This document shows positions 1-11,207 of a DNA stretch of 64,000 bases, one piece after another. Each line of letters starts with the position of its first letter. The stretch's first letter is position 1. The notes under the pieces are model-generated. The model did no database searches. It saw only the letters and a program-made list of their open reading frames with translations, and was not told the origin of the DNA. Source of the DNA: Anas platyrhynchos. Its lineage: Eukaryota; Chordata; Aves; Anseriformes; Anatidae. Location: NCBI RefSeq assembly GCF_047663525.1, contig NC_092594.1, positions 39,746,001 through 39,810,000 on the forward strand. Reading direction: 5' to 3'. The position numbers and the translations under genes are program-made.

Positions 1-73
1 TTAAAGGTTTGAATCATCTGGATCTGAGTTTCACCTACTTCTAACACTGCTGGGTATATAAAAATCTTAGAGA

Positions 74-172
74 CATAGAATCACAGAATGTTTTGGATTG
101 AAAGGGACAATAAAGCTTATCAAATTCCAACCTTCTGCCATGGGCAGGAACACCTCCCACTGGATCAAGTTG
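74..172 (-). mobile_element. CR1 LINE 3'-end fragment
   Basis: The segment reads as the reverse complement of a CR1 3' end: a start like CATAGAATCACAGAATG, then a GGGACC-like block and the CCATGGGCAGGAACACCTCCCACT block seen in other CR1 copies of this window. Only about 100 bases survive and several positions have drifted. It is a dead fragment with no coding content. Confidence 0.8.
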
Positions 173-735
173 AAATCTGAATAAAGCTTTGAATCAGTTT
201 TCAGCTTTAATATGAACATCACCCATTAATATGACACTTGAACACCAGAAGGTGAAATGAATTGCATATAACGATACGTGACAATTTACCAGAAGGGGAT
301 AAGGAGACTGTCTGTAGCAGTATCACAGCCGAAAGGTCCCACAATATAGCCCATTCTCCTTAGACTGAAGATGTCCTCCTACCCACAAACTATATATGTG
401 TAGTTGGATAAAATTAAGAAATTAAAAATGCAGGCCAACCCACCAGAAATAACGTATCTTGATAGAAATTTTCTTAGGTCATGAAAAGGTCTTCCAAGAG
501 AAACAGAAGGACCTTCCTCAATAGGGAAATTAAATATTTTTTTTAGGGAAAGAAAACAAAAACAAAACAAACAAACAAAAAAAAAACAACTTGACATGAT
601 CACTTCACAGCAGCAACTAGGAATTCCAATTATAGACTCAAGTATTGGTTGCACTGGTAAAAGAAATTATAGGAAAGTAGTTCCTCATAGGGAGGCTCTA
701 AGTGTGCAGATATTTAAGAAGTACATTAGCTAAAT
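173..735. other. Intergenic, nothing recognised
   Basis: This AT-rich stretch has an A-rich simple run near 560-590. I see no exon, RNA gene or clear repeat family. The short minus-strand ORF here is low complexity and is not supported as a gene. Confidence 0.5.
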
Positions 736-1965
736 CATAGAACAGCTCGCGTTAAAAGGGACCTTAAAAGACCATGTAATTCCAACCCCCCTGCCATAGG
801 AAGGGATGCCACCTACTAGATCAGGTTGCTCAGGGCCTCATCCAATTTGGTCTTGAACACCTCCAGGGATGGGGTATCCACAACCTCTCTGGGCAACCTG
901 TGCCAGTGCCTCACCACCCTCTAAGGGAAGAATTTCCTCCTAACCTGTAATCTAAATCTCCCCTCTTTTAGTTTAAAACCATTCCCTCTTGTCCTGTCAC
1001 TATCTGACTGACTAAGAAGTTGCTCTCCGTATTTTTTATAAGACCCCTTCAGGGAATGAAAAGTTGCAATAACATGCCTTCTCTTCTTGCCCAGGGCCTT
1101 CTCTTCCCCAGACTGAACAGCCCCAGCTCCCTCAGCCCTTCTTCATAGGAGAGGGGCTCCAGTCCTCTGATCGTCTTTGTGGCCCTCCTCCGGCCCCATT
1201 CGAGCAGCTCCACATCTTTCTTGTGCTGGAGGCCCCAGACCTGGATGCAGCACTCCAAGCGAGGCCTCGCAACATAAGAGTAGAGGGGACAATCACCTCC
1301 CTCAGACTGCTGCCCACTCCTCTGATGCTGAAGCCCAGGATGCAGTTGGCCTTCTGGGCTGCAAGCATGCACCGCTGGCTCATGTCAAGCTTATCGTCCA
1401 CCAGAACCCCCAAGTCTTTCTCTTCAGGGCTGCTCTCAATGAGTTCTACTCCCAGTCTGTACTCATGTCTGGGATTGCCCTGATCCGGGTGCAGCACCCT
1501 GCACTTAGCCTTGTTGAACCTCACTAGGCTCACTTAGGCCCACTTCCCAAGCTCATCCAGGTCCCTTTGGATGGCTTCCCTTCCTTCTGTTATATTGACT
1601 GTACCAATTAGTCTAGTGTTATCTGCAAACTTGCTGAGGGTGCACTCAACCCCATTGCCTGTGTTGTTGGTAAGGATATTAGCCAGTACTGGTCCCAGGA
1701 TGGACCCCTGAGGGCATCACTCATCACCAGCTTCCACCTGGACATAGCATCATTGACCACCACCCTCTGGGTATGACCTTCAAGCCAATTCCTTATCCAC
1801 TGAATGGTCCACCCATCAAATCCATCTCTCTCCAATTTGTAGACCAGGATGTCATGTGGGACCATGTCAAAGGCCTTACAGAATTCCGTGCAGGTGACAT
1901 CAGTCAGTCTTCCCTTGTCAACTGATGCACTCAATTCCATCACAGAAGACCACCAGATTGGTTAG
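736..1965 (-). mobile_element. CR1 LINE, 5'-truncated (long copy)
   Basis: This is a CR1 element in minus orientation. It begins with a degraded 3' terminus and runs through the 3' end of the reverse-transcriptase ORF. Minus-strand pieces resemble the CR1 protein, for example a [12 protein letters not shown]-like stretch near 1850 and an [12 protein letters not shown]-like stretch near 1390. Frameshifts break the frame into short ORFs. Bases 772-1323 match another CR1 at 12161-12712 at all but three positions. The element ends upstream at about 1965, where single-copy sequence resumes. Confidence 0.92.
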
Positions 1966-2639
1966 AAATATTCTAATTTCTTTCTGGGTCGCTTTAATTA
2001 CATAAAGATTTCTTTTCTTTTCTTTCTTTTTTTTTTTTTTCCCTATTTTGGACAGTTTGATAATCAACAAAACCACCACCATTATAGTAGTCTACTATTG
2101 AGAGGGATCGAGATTTTTATTTTGCATACAACATATTTAACTAAATATATAAAACTAACCAGCTTTGTCCATCAGGTCCAAAGAATGAGGAAGCCAAACT
2201 ATGAATATTCTTTTTTTAGATAGATCGCAGTTCAGACCACAGAGATGAACTATAAAATTGAGTTTTCCAAGTAGTACACATGCCACACAACATGCCGGTG
2301 ATATCAAGGCAAACACTGTTTTATCAAACCATTATTGCCCACTTTTATACCGCAATTACAGTCAGCCTTTGGGACTCACAGAAAACAAGCCTTGTTTCTA
2401 AGGGGGTTTGCACATTCTGCAGATTTTTTTTTTTTTGGCTATCAAAATCTCATGTATATTTGGAAAAGGAAACCGGTTTTGTAGCAATGCTTTCAAACAG
2501 GCTAAGAAGCTTTGCAAAACCAGCCTCCTCTGTGGCAAACGCATTAGCTTCCAAAGAGCAATTAGAGCACGGCTCAAGCACTGCGATGAAGTTCTGCCCC
2601 CGGTGACCTTCTCCTACGCGCGGGCTGGCAGGATCCACT
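1966..2639. other. Intergenic, nothing recognised
   Basis: AT-rich sequence with a pyrimidine tract around 2008-2042. It grades into GC-rich sequence after about 2590. No exon of a known family was recognised on either strand. Confidence 0.45.
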
Positions 2640-4060
2640 GAGGGCACGGATCTTGCTTAGTCCGGGTACCTCTGCTACGGCCGCAGCGCTCCCAGTCCCC
2701 AGCCCAAAACACCGGAACCCTCCCTACCGGGGCCACCAGCGCAACGGGCTCCCGCCGCCAGGTCCCGGTACCACGGCCCACCAGGGCCCGCGGCCCCTGC
2801 TCCCACGAGCCGGGCGCCGCGCTCCCACCGGCCGGGCCCTTCCGAGAGCGCGGCACCTGCCGCCCGCCGGCCTGCCCGCGGGCCCTCGGCAGGGCGTGAG
2901 CCGCAGCCTCCTCCTTCCCAGGACGGGCTTCTCCGGCGGGCGCGGACAAAGCGGCCGCACAGCACCTGCTCTGCTGCAGGAAGGGGAGGAGGAGGTTCTC
3001 GCCCTGCCCGCCCCCATCTCTGCGCCCGCCGGCTCCCCTCCCCGAGCCCAGCCGTCCCGCCTTCCTCCAGCCGGGCGAGCCGCAGCGCCGGCAGAGAGCT
3101 GCACCGGCGCCTTCGGGGGCTCCGGCTGCCCGGGGCCCGCATGACCCCCACGCACGTCCCCAGCATCTGCCCAGGGAAACCAACTCTCGCCGCTGGCTGC
3201 ACGACGGATCCGCTCCGTGAATAGGCCGGAGGGTGGCACGGGATCCAGCTCTCTTCGCACGAGCGCCCGCTCCGCCTCTCCCCCGAGCACGGGCGCTTAC
3301 CGTAGGGAGGCGCGGAGGCTTCCCCCTTCCTCGCCATCGTCTCCCGGCGCCCTCCGCGCTGGCAGCGCAACCGGCAGCCCGGCGCCTGCGTCCGCCGCTC
3401 AGCGCGCTCTTTGTTGCCGTGAAGGCATGAGAGGAGGCAGCGGCCGGGCAGCCTCCCGCTCCGCCCGCGCCCCGCGCCGGCCCACCCGTCCCGCCGGCTC
3501 CACGGCCGACGCCTGCGCCGAGCCCGCGGGGGCGGTGCCCGAGCCGTGGTGGGGGCGGCGGGCGGAGGGGGGGCGCCGAGGGCAGGCGTGGGGGCCGCAG
3601 GACGGCCCGCAGCCGGCCGCCTGCCCGCCGCCCCTCGCCGGCCCCGCCTGCGCCCGGCCCCGGCGGCGACTCGGGCAGCCGGTGGCAGCGGCCGCTGTCC
3701 CTGCCGAGGCCCGCGGGCTCTCCCCCGCCGCCTGGCGCTGCCGGGAGGAGCGCTCTGCCCCGCGGAACGTGACGGGCAGCAGCGGCAGGATCGGCTCCGC
3801 TCGGCTGCGGCGGGCGCGGCAGGCGCCCGTGCCGCAGTCAAGGCGGAGAAGGCTCCCCCTTTCCTGGCCCGTGCCCGTAGCCTGGAGGTTTTGCCGCTGG
3901 TAGGACCTGGGCCGTCCTGAAGCCGCTCCTGCCTCGGCCTTGGCCTCGCCGGCCCCGGAGCGGCCGCGGGAAGCGCCTCCCGCCCGCGGCCCCCGGCGGA
4001 GCTGTCCGGGCGGCCCGTGCTGAGCGGCCGGGCGAGCTCCCCTAGTTCGCAGTTCACAAA
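2640..4060. promoter_or_regulatory. CpG island, gene not identified
   Basis: About 1.4 kb is very rich in G, C and undepleted CpG, with abrupt edges against AT-rich flanks. This is the usual look of a broad vertebrate promoter with a first exon. Long ORFs exist in several frames on both strands, including 460 codons on the minus strand, but they are Arg/Pro/Ala/Gly-rich with no domain I recognise. That is expected by chance when stop codons are rare. In human the gene upstream of ACADM is SLC44A5 on the opposite strand. This island could be its promoter, but I see no SLC44A5 coding sequence, so that is only a synteny guess. Confidence 0.7.
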
Positions 4061-4287
4061 GACATATCAAAGCACATTACCTGAACTTTGGATTAAACTA
4101 GCTGGACATGCTCTAGGAGTGCATCTGATGAGCTCCAGACCCTCCCTAGGGGGTATTCAGTGCAGCCCAAAGCAAAAACCCTCCCAAATGCTTAGTAGTA
4201 CTTGAATCTCACTATTTTACCCTATAAATCCAATAGCATTAGTCCGCATTATTTCCTAACAAAGGAGACTCCTAATGCAGAACGAAT

Positions 4288-4709
4288 CCCCTGTGAAGAA
4301 AGGCTGAGAATGTTGGGGTTATTTAGCCTAAAGAAGAGAAAGCTCCAAGCAGACCTTATAGCAGCCGTTCAGCATTTAAAGGGGGCCTACAGAAATGATG
4401 AGGAGAGACTTTATCAGGGATGGTAGTGACAGGACAAGGGGTAATGGTTTTCAACTTAAAAAAAAAAAAAAAAAAAAAAGTAGGTTCAGTTAAATATAAA
4501 AAGAAATTCCTCACCATGAAGGTGGTGAGGCACTGGAAGAGGTCACCCAGAGAAGCTGTGGATGCCCCATCCCTAGAAGTATTCAAGACCAGGCTGTGCA
4601 AAAACCCCATCCAACCTGATCTAGTGGGAGGTTCCATGGCAGGGGGGTTAGAACCAGATGGTCTTTAAGGTCCCTCCCAACACAAACCGTTCTGCTATTC
4701 TATGATCCT
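4288..4709 (+). mobile_element. CR1 LINE 3' part
   Basis: Plus-strand CR1: the GAAAGGCTGAGAATGTTGGG block, then the GAGGAGAGACTT region, the CTGGAAGAGGTCACCCAGAG block and the terminal GATGGTCTTTAAGGTCCC, ending in a CTATTCTATGATCC tail. A run of about 20 A lies inside it near 4459-4478. It is non-coding and 5'-truncated. Confidence 0.9.
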
Positions 4710-6529
4710 AATGTGAACATTCCTTCAGTGTACTGATTTAGTCAGTCTCTCAGACTTAGGAATGTCTTCAACCCCATTCCAAGCTCTCTTTTAACCTCAG
4801 TGCAGACAACATTATTTACTTAATGAAGGGTTGTGGATCCTAATCTAGAAGGCACCTAGAAATAATGTCTCAATTCTGAGCACTATAGAATTTAAATACC
4901 GTCCTGCAGCTAGTAAATACATGTAGTGTGTAACATCCTTACAGGTGTTCAGGTACCTGACTCAGGCAGCCAGAGTTGCTTAACACCTATGACAGTATAT
5001 ATTTCCTATGACATTAGCTTTTAATATAGATTCTGAAGCCATCTACCCACCTTTAGAATTTTGTTTTGTGTGTAATTTTATTTAGAATGCCCATAGTAAA
5101 AGACATGCTGTTTACCAAAATTATTATTTTTTAAAATAGGTTGAATATGTTTCCTTATACCACGGGGCTGTTGTAATGATAAACCATCTAAGGCATACCA
5201 AGTTAATGGAATACAGAAACCATATAAATAACAGATATGCAATATATGAATAGAAAGTGTATTGTTTGGTATTTAATTCTCCACACCACAGTCAGAAACA
5301 TGACCTATGGAACAGAACCCTATATACAAAAAGGAGCACAGAACACAGGCTTGAGTGCTGGTATTTAAAAGCCCCATAGCCACACAATCCAATGGTACAG
5401 TGTACTTTAAACTAGATTTAAAACAGGAAGTACATAAAAAATATTTATGAAGCACCCAGGTAGCAAAAAGTTAAAAATTATGCCTATGACATTTCCTCAA
5501 TTACCCTTGAAGTACAGGGAAAAAAATCCACTGATATTGGAATGAAAAACCAGTAGTCTGTGCACTAAGTTGACGCTACTGACACGACTCCATTCAGTAA
5601 AGACCTGGAATTGTGCCAGGATAAATGCTATGCAACATTGCAACCATCCCCTGTTTCATTAGTTGATATCTATGAAAACAAAAAAAAACAAACAAAAAAA
5701 AAAAAAAAAAAAAAAAAACACTCTTACACGGCTTGCTTCCTACTGAAGTGATTTTGCTGTAATAAGTACCAATTCAAGAGTTGTAACAGTCAGTAACAAA
5801 ACAAGACGTCAAGAATCAAACATACCAAGACAATAACAGTGCTAAAAATATTTGGGTCACCTTACTTTGAGCTGTTTTGCAAAATAAAGCATTATCCAAA
5901 ATACAGCTCCCAGAGAAGTGTCTTATATTAGAGTAATTAAATTTATATATATATATATTCCAAACAAGGTCATTCACAGAGACATCAAAGAAGCTATTTC
6001 TCTCTTGAAAGCATTATTTTAATAAAACCCTAGGTAACATTGCTTTATTGCAGTGAAGCAATAATGTTCAAAAGACTGTATTTTATACATTGCAGTTAAT
6101 TTACAAAATCAGTGCTTTTGTTTCAACATACAGCCAGAACTGACAGCATTCATAAACACATTTTACATGGCTATCAACATGATATACACATCACTACAAC
6201 ATCTCAAGTGTGTTAAAGTTCATGTTTGTACTAAACTCAAGTTTTAAAAGCCTAGCTAAGCCAGTAGACTTTGTTCTTCTTTAATAAGGAGTTGGTAAGT
6301 TATTGGAATGAGACCAGTCCCAGGTACATGCTGTGGTTTGTGCACAGAATGGAAAATTGTGACAGACAGGAGCTGAGGCTGAGCAAAACCCATGCCCCAG
6401 TCCCAGTCATGCCCAAGAGCCTGGTACATATCTAAAATATAAAGTTCTGGGTCCCTATAAATCGGCCACAAGGACTTTTCTGGTAACAGGGCTAAGATGT
6501 AGGTGGCTGGAAACAGCCCAGGAGACTCG
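4710..6529. other. Intergenic, AT-rich
   Basis: About 1.8 kb with no recognised gene. It contains an A-run near 5680-5720 and a short TA repeat near 5945-5958. On the minus strand the part up to 6256 could be a 3' untranslated region for a transcript starting in the CpG island at 6.5-7.2 kb, but nothing in the sequence proves this. Confidence 0.4.
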
Positions 6530-7200
6530 GTATACAGAGAGCAAATGGGCTGTCTCTCGCCATCAGGCCGCCGCACTTCGCAGGCGTTGGAAGGCGACGG
6601 AACGCGCCATAGCGTAGGTAAACGCCACAGCTGGCAGGAGGGCCTCAGCGGCCACGGCCGGGCGCGTACACACCGCGGCACCCTCGCCTCCGTCTCCCCG
6701 CCGCCCTCCGCCGCGGCCCGGACCGCCAAGAGCCTGCAAGCCCCCACCCGACGCTCCAGGCGGGGGCACTGCGGGCTTGCCGAGGGGAGCACCGCGGCGA
6801 GGCGGCCCCGGCCCCGGCCCCGAGCCCGCGGACCTTCCGCACCCGGGTCTCGGCCGGCGCGGCGCTGGCACCCGCGCTCCGAGAGTCCCGCCCCGCCAGG
6901 CATCGCCGGGAGCTGCCCCGGCCGCTCGGCCACTCTTCCCGGGATGCCGGCGTTCAGAGCCGCTCGGGAGGGCGGTCGGGCCGGGCCGGGCCGGGCCGGG
7001 CGGCGACGGGATGCGGGTCCCAGGGAGGACGAGAAGGGACCGGGCGCTGCTGGCTGGGAAGGGCCGCACGCCGCGGCAGCGCTGGAGGGCGAGGGGCCGC
7101 GGGACAGGAGCGCCTTCGGCGGGGCCAAGGGCAGAGCCACGCTCCCTCCTCGACCGTCTCGCTGCCGGCAGTCACTGCCCACTCCTGGCCGTGAGGAAAT
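6530..7200. promoter_or_regulatory. CpG island, possible former ACADM promoter
   Basis: GC-rich, CpG-dense block containing five GGGCC-type tandem units near 6978-7000. It lies about 2.1 kb upstream of the first recognisable ACADM relic exon, on the side and at the distance where a promoter of that plus-strand gene would sit. I found no sequence matching ACADM exon 1 or 2. Equally it may drive an unknown transcript on either strand. A 308-codon minus-strand ORF starts in it and runs to 6256; I do not recognise the product. Confidence 0.6.
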
Positions 7201-9293
7201 CCGCGCTCAGTTCTGTTTTTCCTGCCTCTGCATTTTGATCCGTTTACAGCCTTCATGGTCTCCCATGCTCTATTCTTTAGCTGAGTTGTTGCACAGCCCT
7301 GGGACTCTCCGTGCACCAAAAGGCATGCTGTGAAGTGTTTAGAAAAAGATGTGTAGGTCTGGTACGCTCTGCTTCCCACTTACATGGCGGAGACAGCTTC
7401 AAATTGTCAGGGTTTACAGTTAGAACATTTTATACAATGCATTTCTTTAAACGTGCTTAGCTGTTCTACCTATGCTGTTCTTTTATATGTGCGGTATATA
7501 AAAGTTGCTTTTCTGAAGTACTGACATTCCCCTATAGAGTAAAAATACTGCTTATACAGAGAAGTTACTGAACCACCAGTAACCTCCTAGTTTAAAACCA
7601 GAAAGTAAAAATGATTCAAAACTCAGGTAGTACCTTGTTTAGTTTCTACGCTGGCCTTTTTTTTCTGGTTTCCTCATTTCCAGAGTCATTTGTGAATTAG
7701 GTAAAAGTTGAAGGGTCCTCACCCAGAGCTCACCATCAACAAGTGTGGCCTAGCCCCAGGGTGACACAGCCTAAATGTCAAAAGTGTTTCCATGACAGTG
7801 TCATTTATGGAATAAAGCTCCATCTCAAGACAGTTGAGTGTTTCACAGATCAAACAAAATGCTTTAGGAAGGGGAAGCCCACAGACAGTTAATGCGTACC
7901 ATAGGAGATTGGTATTTCAAGTCCAGCTTCCTGACATATTACCCCAGCAACAAACTGTTTTTGACAACTCCTGATTTTTTGTCCTGAGTTATGTGATGGA
8001 GAATCAAGGTTAGTGACCTTACTTTGTTGTCCTATCTTTTTCTGTGATGTACAGCTTTGTGAACAACTTCAGTAGTTCTTTTGACATTAAGGTAATAAAG
8101 ATTGCTTCACTTGCATGTTATACATGCAAGTGATTGCTTCACTTGCATGTCCTGTCATACCCTTTTTCCTGACAGGAGGTTATTCCAGTGGTGATCTTGT
8201 CACTTTAATGGTCACATTTCTGATTGTGACAGAGCTTATGTACTAAACCAAGGAAATGCTGTGGTAGTTGCATTTGAGTGTCACTAGTAAACTTGTCATT
8301 GAATCTAAATGTCCCACTGAGTCAAACTATGGGAAAGGTGACAGAATAATAGATCGTCACCCAAATCTTACATGTTAAAAACTGATCCTTTGTCACTTGG
8401 TCACTTGTGCCACTCCAAGTATGAATCCCACCTGTCCAATTCATATTTCTATTTGTGGGGGGAGTGATGATTTTTTTCAGAGTAACCTTCAGTGTTAACC
8501 TTGCATACGACTCTGGCAGGAAAAAACAACAGATGTATGTTCTCTATTGTAAAGTTGACAGCATCTTTCACATAGACATATCACCTTTAGCACTATTTTG
8601 AAATCGGTACTTTTTCTAGTTTAGACAAAAATATCTGATGGCAAAGCTATGTTTGACTGTATCAAGGGCTGTTCCTTAAAAAAAAAAAAAAAGTGAATAC
8701 AATCATCTGTCTGTTTTTTTCAACATCATCTTGTCTTTTTCTATATAAGGTATAAAATTCTGAAGCAACAAGGTCTCTCTTGTTTCTTGTTTTGTCTTCT
8801 TCTCTGTAACAGTGATAGTAGTGACACAACTCGAGTAAGAAAGCAAGATACCATTTTTCAATGGCTGTGGTTCGTGAAAACTCCAAATGAATAACGTGTT
8901 GCCTACTGGAAAACGCAGTCCTGAACTATTAACAAAATCACTTAGCAGTTCAGCGTTCAGTTATGCCATAGCTTCTCCTTCTATGCCTAGCAGTGGTCTT
9001 CCTGCATTTCTTCTTTTAACTTTACAGATGTTTTTAGGATTTTCTGAAAATACTTTTTTTCACTATGTTGAGACGCATTATAGCCTGTGTTCTTCTTAAC
9101 TTTGTAACCAACTTGGATTTTTTGTTTGTTTGTTTGTTTTTTGGTCCCGGAAGTGGTGGTTTGGATTGCCCTGGAATTGCCCTGGAAGGAACTGAGGCTT
9201 TTCTCTTTTCTCATCGTCTGACAACTGGCAAAATTAAAGATAATATGGAATTCTTGACTGTTTTTTTTTTGTTTGTTTTTGTTTTTTTAATAG
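7201..9293. other. Intron-like or intergenic sequence
   Basis: Non-coding as far as I can tell. It contains a 12-bp perfect inverted repeat at 8107-8133, an A-run at about 8679-8692 and T-rich runs after 9110. If the CpG island at 6.5-7.2 kb was the ACADM promoter, this would be the remains of introns 1 and 2. I could not find exon 2. Confidence 0.4.
8107..8150. repeat. Short hairpin plus direct repeat
   Basis: A perfect 12-bp inverted repeat with a 3-base loop (arms 8107-8118 and 8122-8133, TCACTTGCATGT and its complement) is followed directly by a second copy of TTGCTTCACTTGCATG ending at 8150. The function is unknown. Confidence 0.8.
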
Positions 9294-9390
9294 AACTTAC
9301 GAGCAGAAAGAGTTTCAAGCTGCTGCTCATACTAAAATTGTTGTGGAGGACACTATTCCTGTTGCTGCACAATGCGACAAAACTGGAGAG
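9294..9390 (+). pseudogene. ACADM: ACADM exon 3 relic
   Basis: Reading AA-CTT-ACG gives the end of the split Glu codon followed by Leu-Thr. After a frameshift the peptide continues as EQKEFQAAAH and later EDTIPVAAQCDKTGE, closely matching MCAD residues 43-72. A T-rich tract and AG precede the exon, so the acceptor survives. The segment is 97 bases against 98 from memory for human exon 3 (coding positions 119-216). The alignment needs four bases lost near the start and one codon gained in the middle. After GGAGAG the sequence is ATGAAT where a GT donor would be expected. Confidence 0.85.
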
Positions 9391-10269
9391 ATGAATCTAT
9401 CATACAGTACAGGGAAAATACATTTTTATCTTAATCTGAATAAAATTTAAAATGTTAACTGTGCTGAACTGGAAGGTAATTTTTCCTACTTCAGTATCCT
9501 CTCCCACTCACAAAATGGGCTTGTGAACTTGGTCTTATGAATTCATACACACCAGAAATCTGTGGTAAGTAAACATTCTCTTTAATCTGTAAAATAAAAC
9601 AAAGAAAAGGCATTAGATTAGATTTACATGGGTAATTACGGATTCTACATAAAATGGTTGCATATTAATAATCCAAATTTAATCATTAGGAAAGTTAACA
9701 TGTATGAGTATTAGTAGGTGTGGATGTAATCAGGATGATTGCTAAATCATCGTGATTTACCAATTCATAAGCAGATTTTCTACCATGATTACAGCTGCCT
9801 AATGTTCCCGTCATGTGCTGCTTCAACTGATTAGGCAGAGAAATTGCAGGTCATATTTTGATCTAGTCTCTGACACAGACTGGAGCAATTTAAGAGTTTA
9901 TTCAAGGACAGTTTTCCTGTTTAGATTAGGCACACTATAGCAGTACTTTGGCAGTGCTTAAATGTATGAGTAACCATGAAAAAATGTTAAATGATTCTCT
10001 ATTTTGCATTTATATTATCTGAAAAAGAAAATGGGGAACTGTCTGTAGGAGTCTTTTTTTCAAGACTCATCAGTCTTTTATCTTCTATCAAAAATTAAAT
10101 TAACAAGGTTAAGGAACAAAGAGACAAAAGGAGCAATTGTGAAGATCACATTTATTCAGCCACAAATTCTAGGGAAACTTAAGGGTGAAATAGCTGGACT
10201 ACTGCAGTGCAGAATCATTTGGTTATTAAATGAAAACTTACAAGGGGCAAGTTGGACACCATTGCTTTA

Positions 10270-10760
10270 AAGGGCCTCCAAGAGAGATCTGGAAAAAATA
10301 TGTACTAGTAAGCCTGATAAACCACGCAAACTAAGTGCAAGTATGAAATACAGAAATATTGGACACAGATAAATGTGATGTGCTAGAGAAGGGTTTCTGT
10401 CAAAGGAAGTCATATCTCATAAAATAATTGGAGTTTGCTGAGGCAGCGAATGAATGTGTGGACAAGGGATGCTTGGTTGATAGAAAATGCTTGAACTTCC
10501 AAAGTGAATTTGAAAAATCATCAGGTTTTGTAGGGAAAAGTAAGCAGCATGGCTTTTCTTTTTGGTCTTTGCTATTTGGAATATCTACAAATAATCTGGA
10601 AAAGGAGGTCAACAGTGAAGTGATAGTATTTACTGATAATACAAAGTTATTCAGTGTAGGAAAAATGAGGCTGGTGCAAAGAACTGCAGAAGGAAACTTT
10701 GTAACTATTTCTTCCAAAGGACTCTTACGAAAATTCTTACAAGTAGTCAAAAAAATTAAA
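10270..10760 (+). mobile_element. Old CR1-like LINE fragment
   Basis: The segment lies inside the intron between ACADM relic exons 3 and 4. It resembles an older, non-avian-specific CR1 lineage: GACACAGATAAATGTGATGTG, GTGGACAAGGGATGC and AATAATCTGGAAAAGGAGGTC appear in the order found in such LINEs. They are followed by a translation VFTDNTKLFSV, a decayed form of the reverse-transcriptase FADDTKLL region. It is far more diverged than the other CR1 copies. Confidence 0.65.
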
Positions 10761-10984
10761 GTTGTACATTTTTACCATTTTGTGCAACTTGTCCCATATT
10801 AATCTCACAGTAGCCGTGGAACTGTGGAATCTTGAAACTATCTGTTACTATTGTCAGAAAACTGTATTTAAAAAGTTTGCATGGGAATGTCTTATTAAAC
10901 AAAGTGCACAATCAAAAGGTTATGGGGCAATGTGTTTTTCATAATTACTCTGAGTAAATCGCTGGTATGTTTCACTTTAAACCC

Positions 10985-11113
10985 ATTTTAGTAAATGAAA
11001 TATTCCCACTGTAGGTGGTCTTGGCTGTAGCAGATTTGAAGTGTGCCTTATTATGGGAAGAGTTAGCTTATGGATGAACAAGGGTTCAAACTGCTATTGA
11101 AGCAAATTCCCTA
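10985..11113 (+). pseudogene. ACADM: ACADM exon 4 relic
   Basis: The 3' half is clear. From 11057 one frame reads EELAYG, then TGA at 11075-11077 where MCAD has Cys, then [13 protein letters not shown]. The family has [20 protein letters not shown]. Just upstream, GGTGGTCTTGGC corresponds to GGLG, and AAATGAAATATTCCC resembles the MNTHIP region with deletions. The 5' boundary is not defined. The stop and the indels make the exon non-functional. Confidence 0.85.
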
Positions 11114-11207
11114 GGAGAAAGTTCAACTTTTTCTTACCTCCTTTAAGCTACAGTCTGTGCACTTAAAAAAAAAAAGATTAATTAATGGTCTAAATATTTT
11201 ATTTCAG

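Noticed and set aside
1132-1533. Multiple ORFs on both strands at 1.0-1.9 kb and 12.4-12.8 kb
   Set aside because: All fall within CR1 elements. Minus-strand ones are broken reverse-transcriptase pieces and plus-strand ones are shadows.
2675-4057. 460-codon minus-strand ORF and several overlapping ORFs in the 2.6-4.1 kb CpG island
   Set aside because: The translations are Arg/Ala/Pro/Gly-rich in every frame with no domain. Stop codons are rare in such GC-rich DNA, so long ORFs are expected by chance.
9011-9055. Possible ACADM exon 2 end (GGATTTTCTG after a CAG)
   Set aside because: The resemblance is limited to one short phrase. The preceding 60 bases do not match exon 2.
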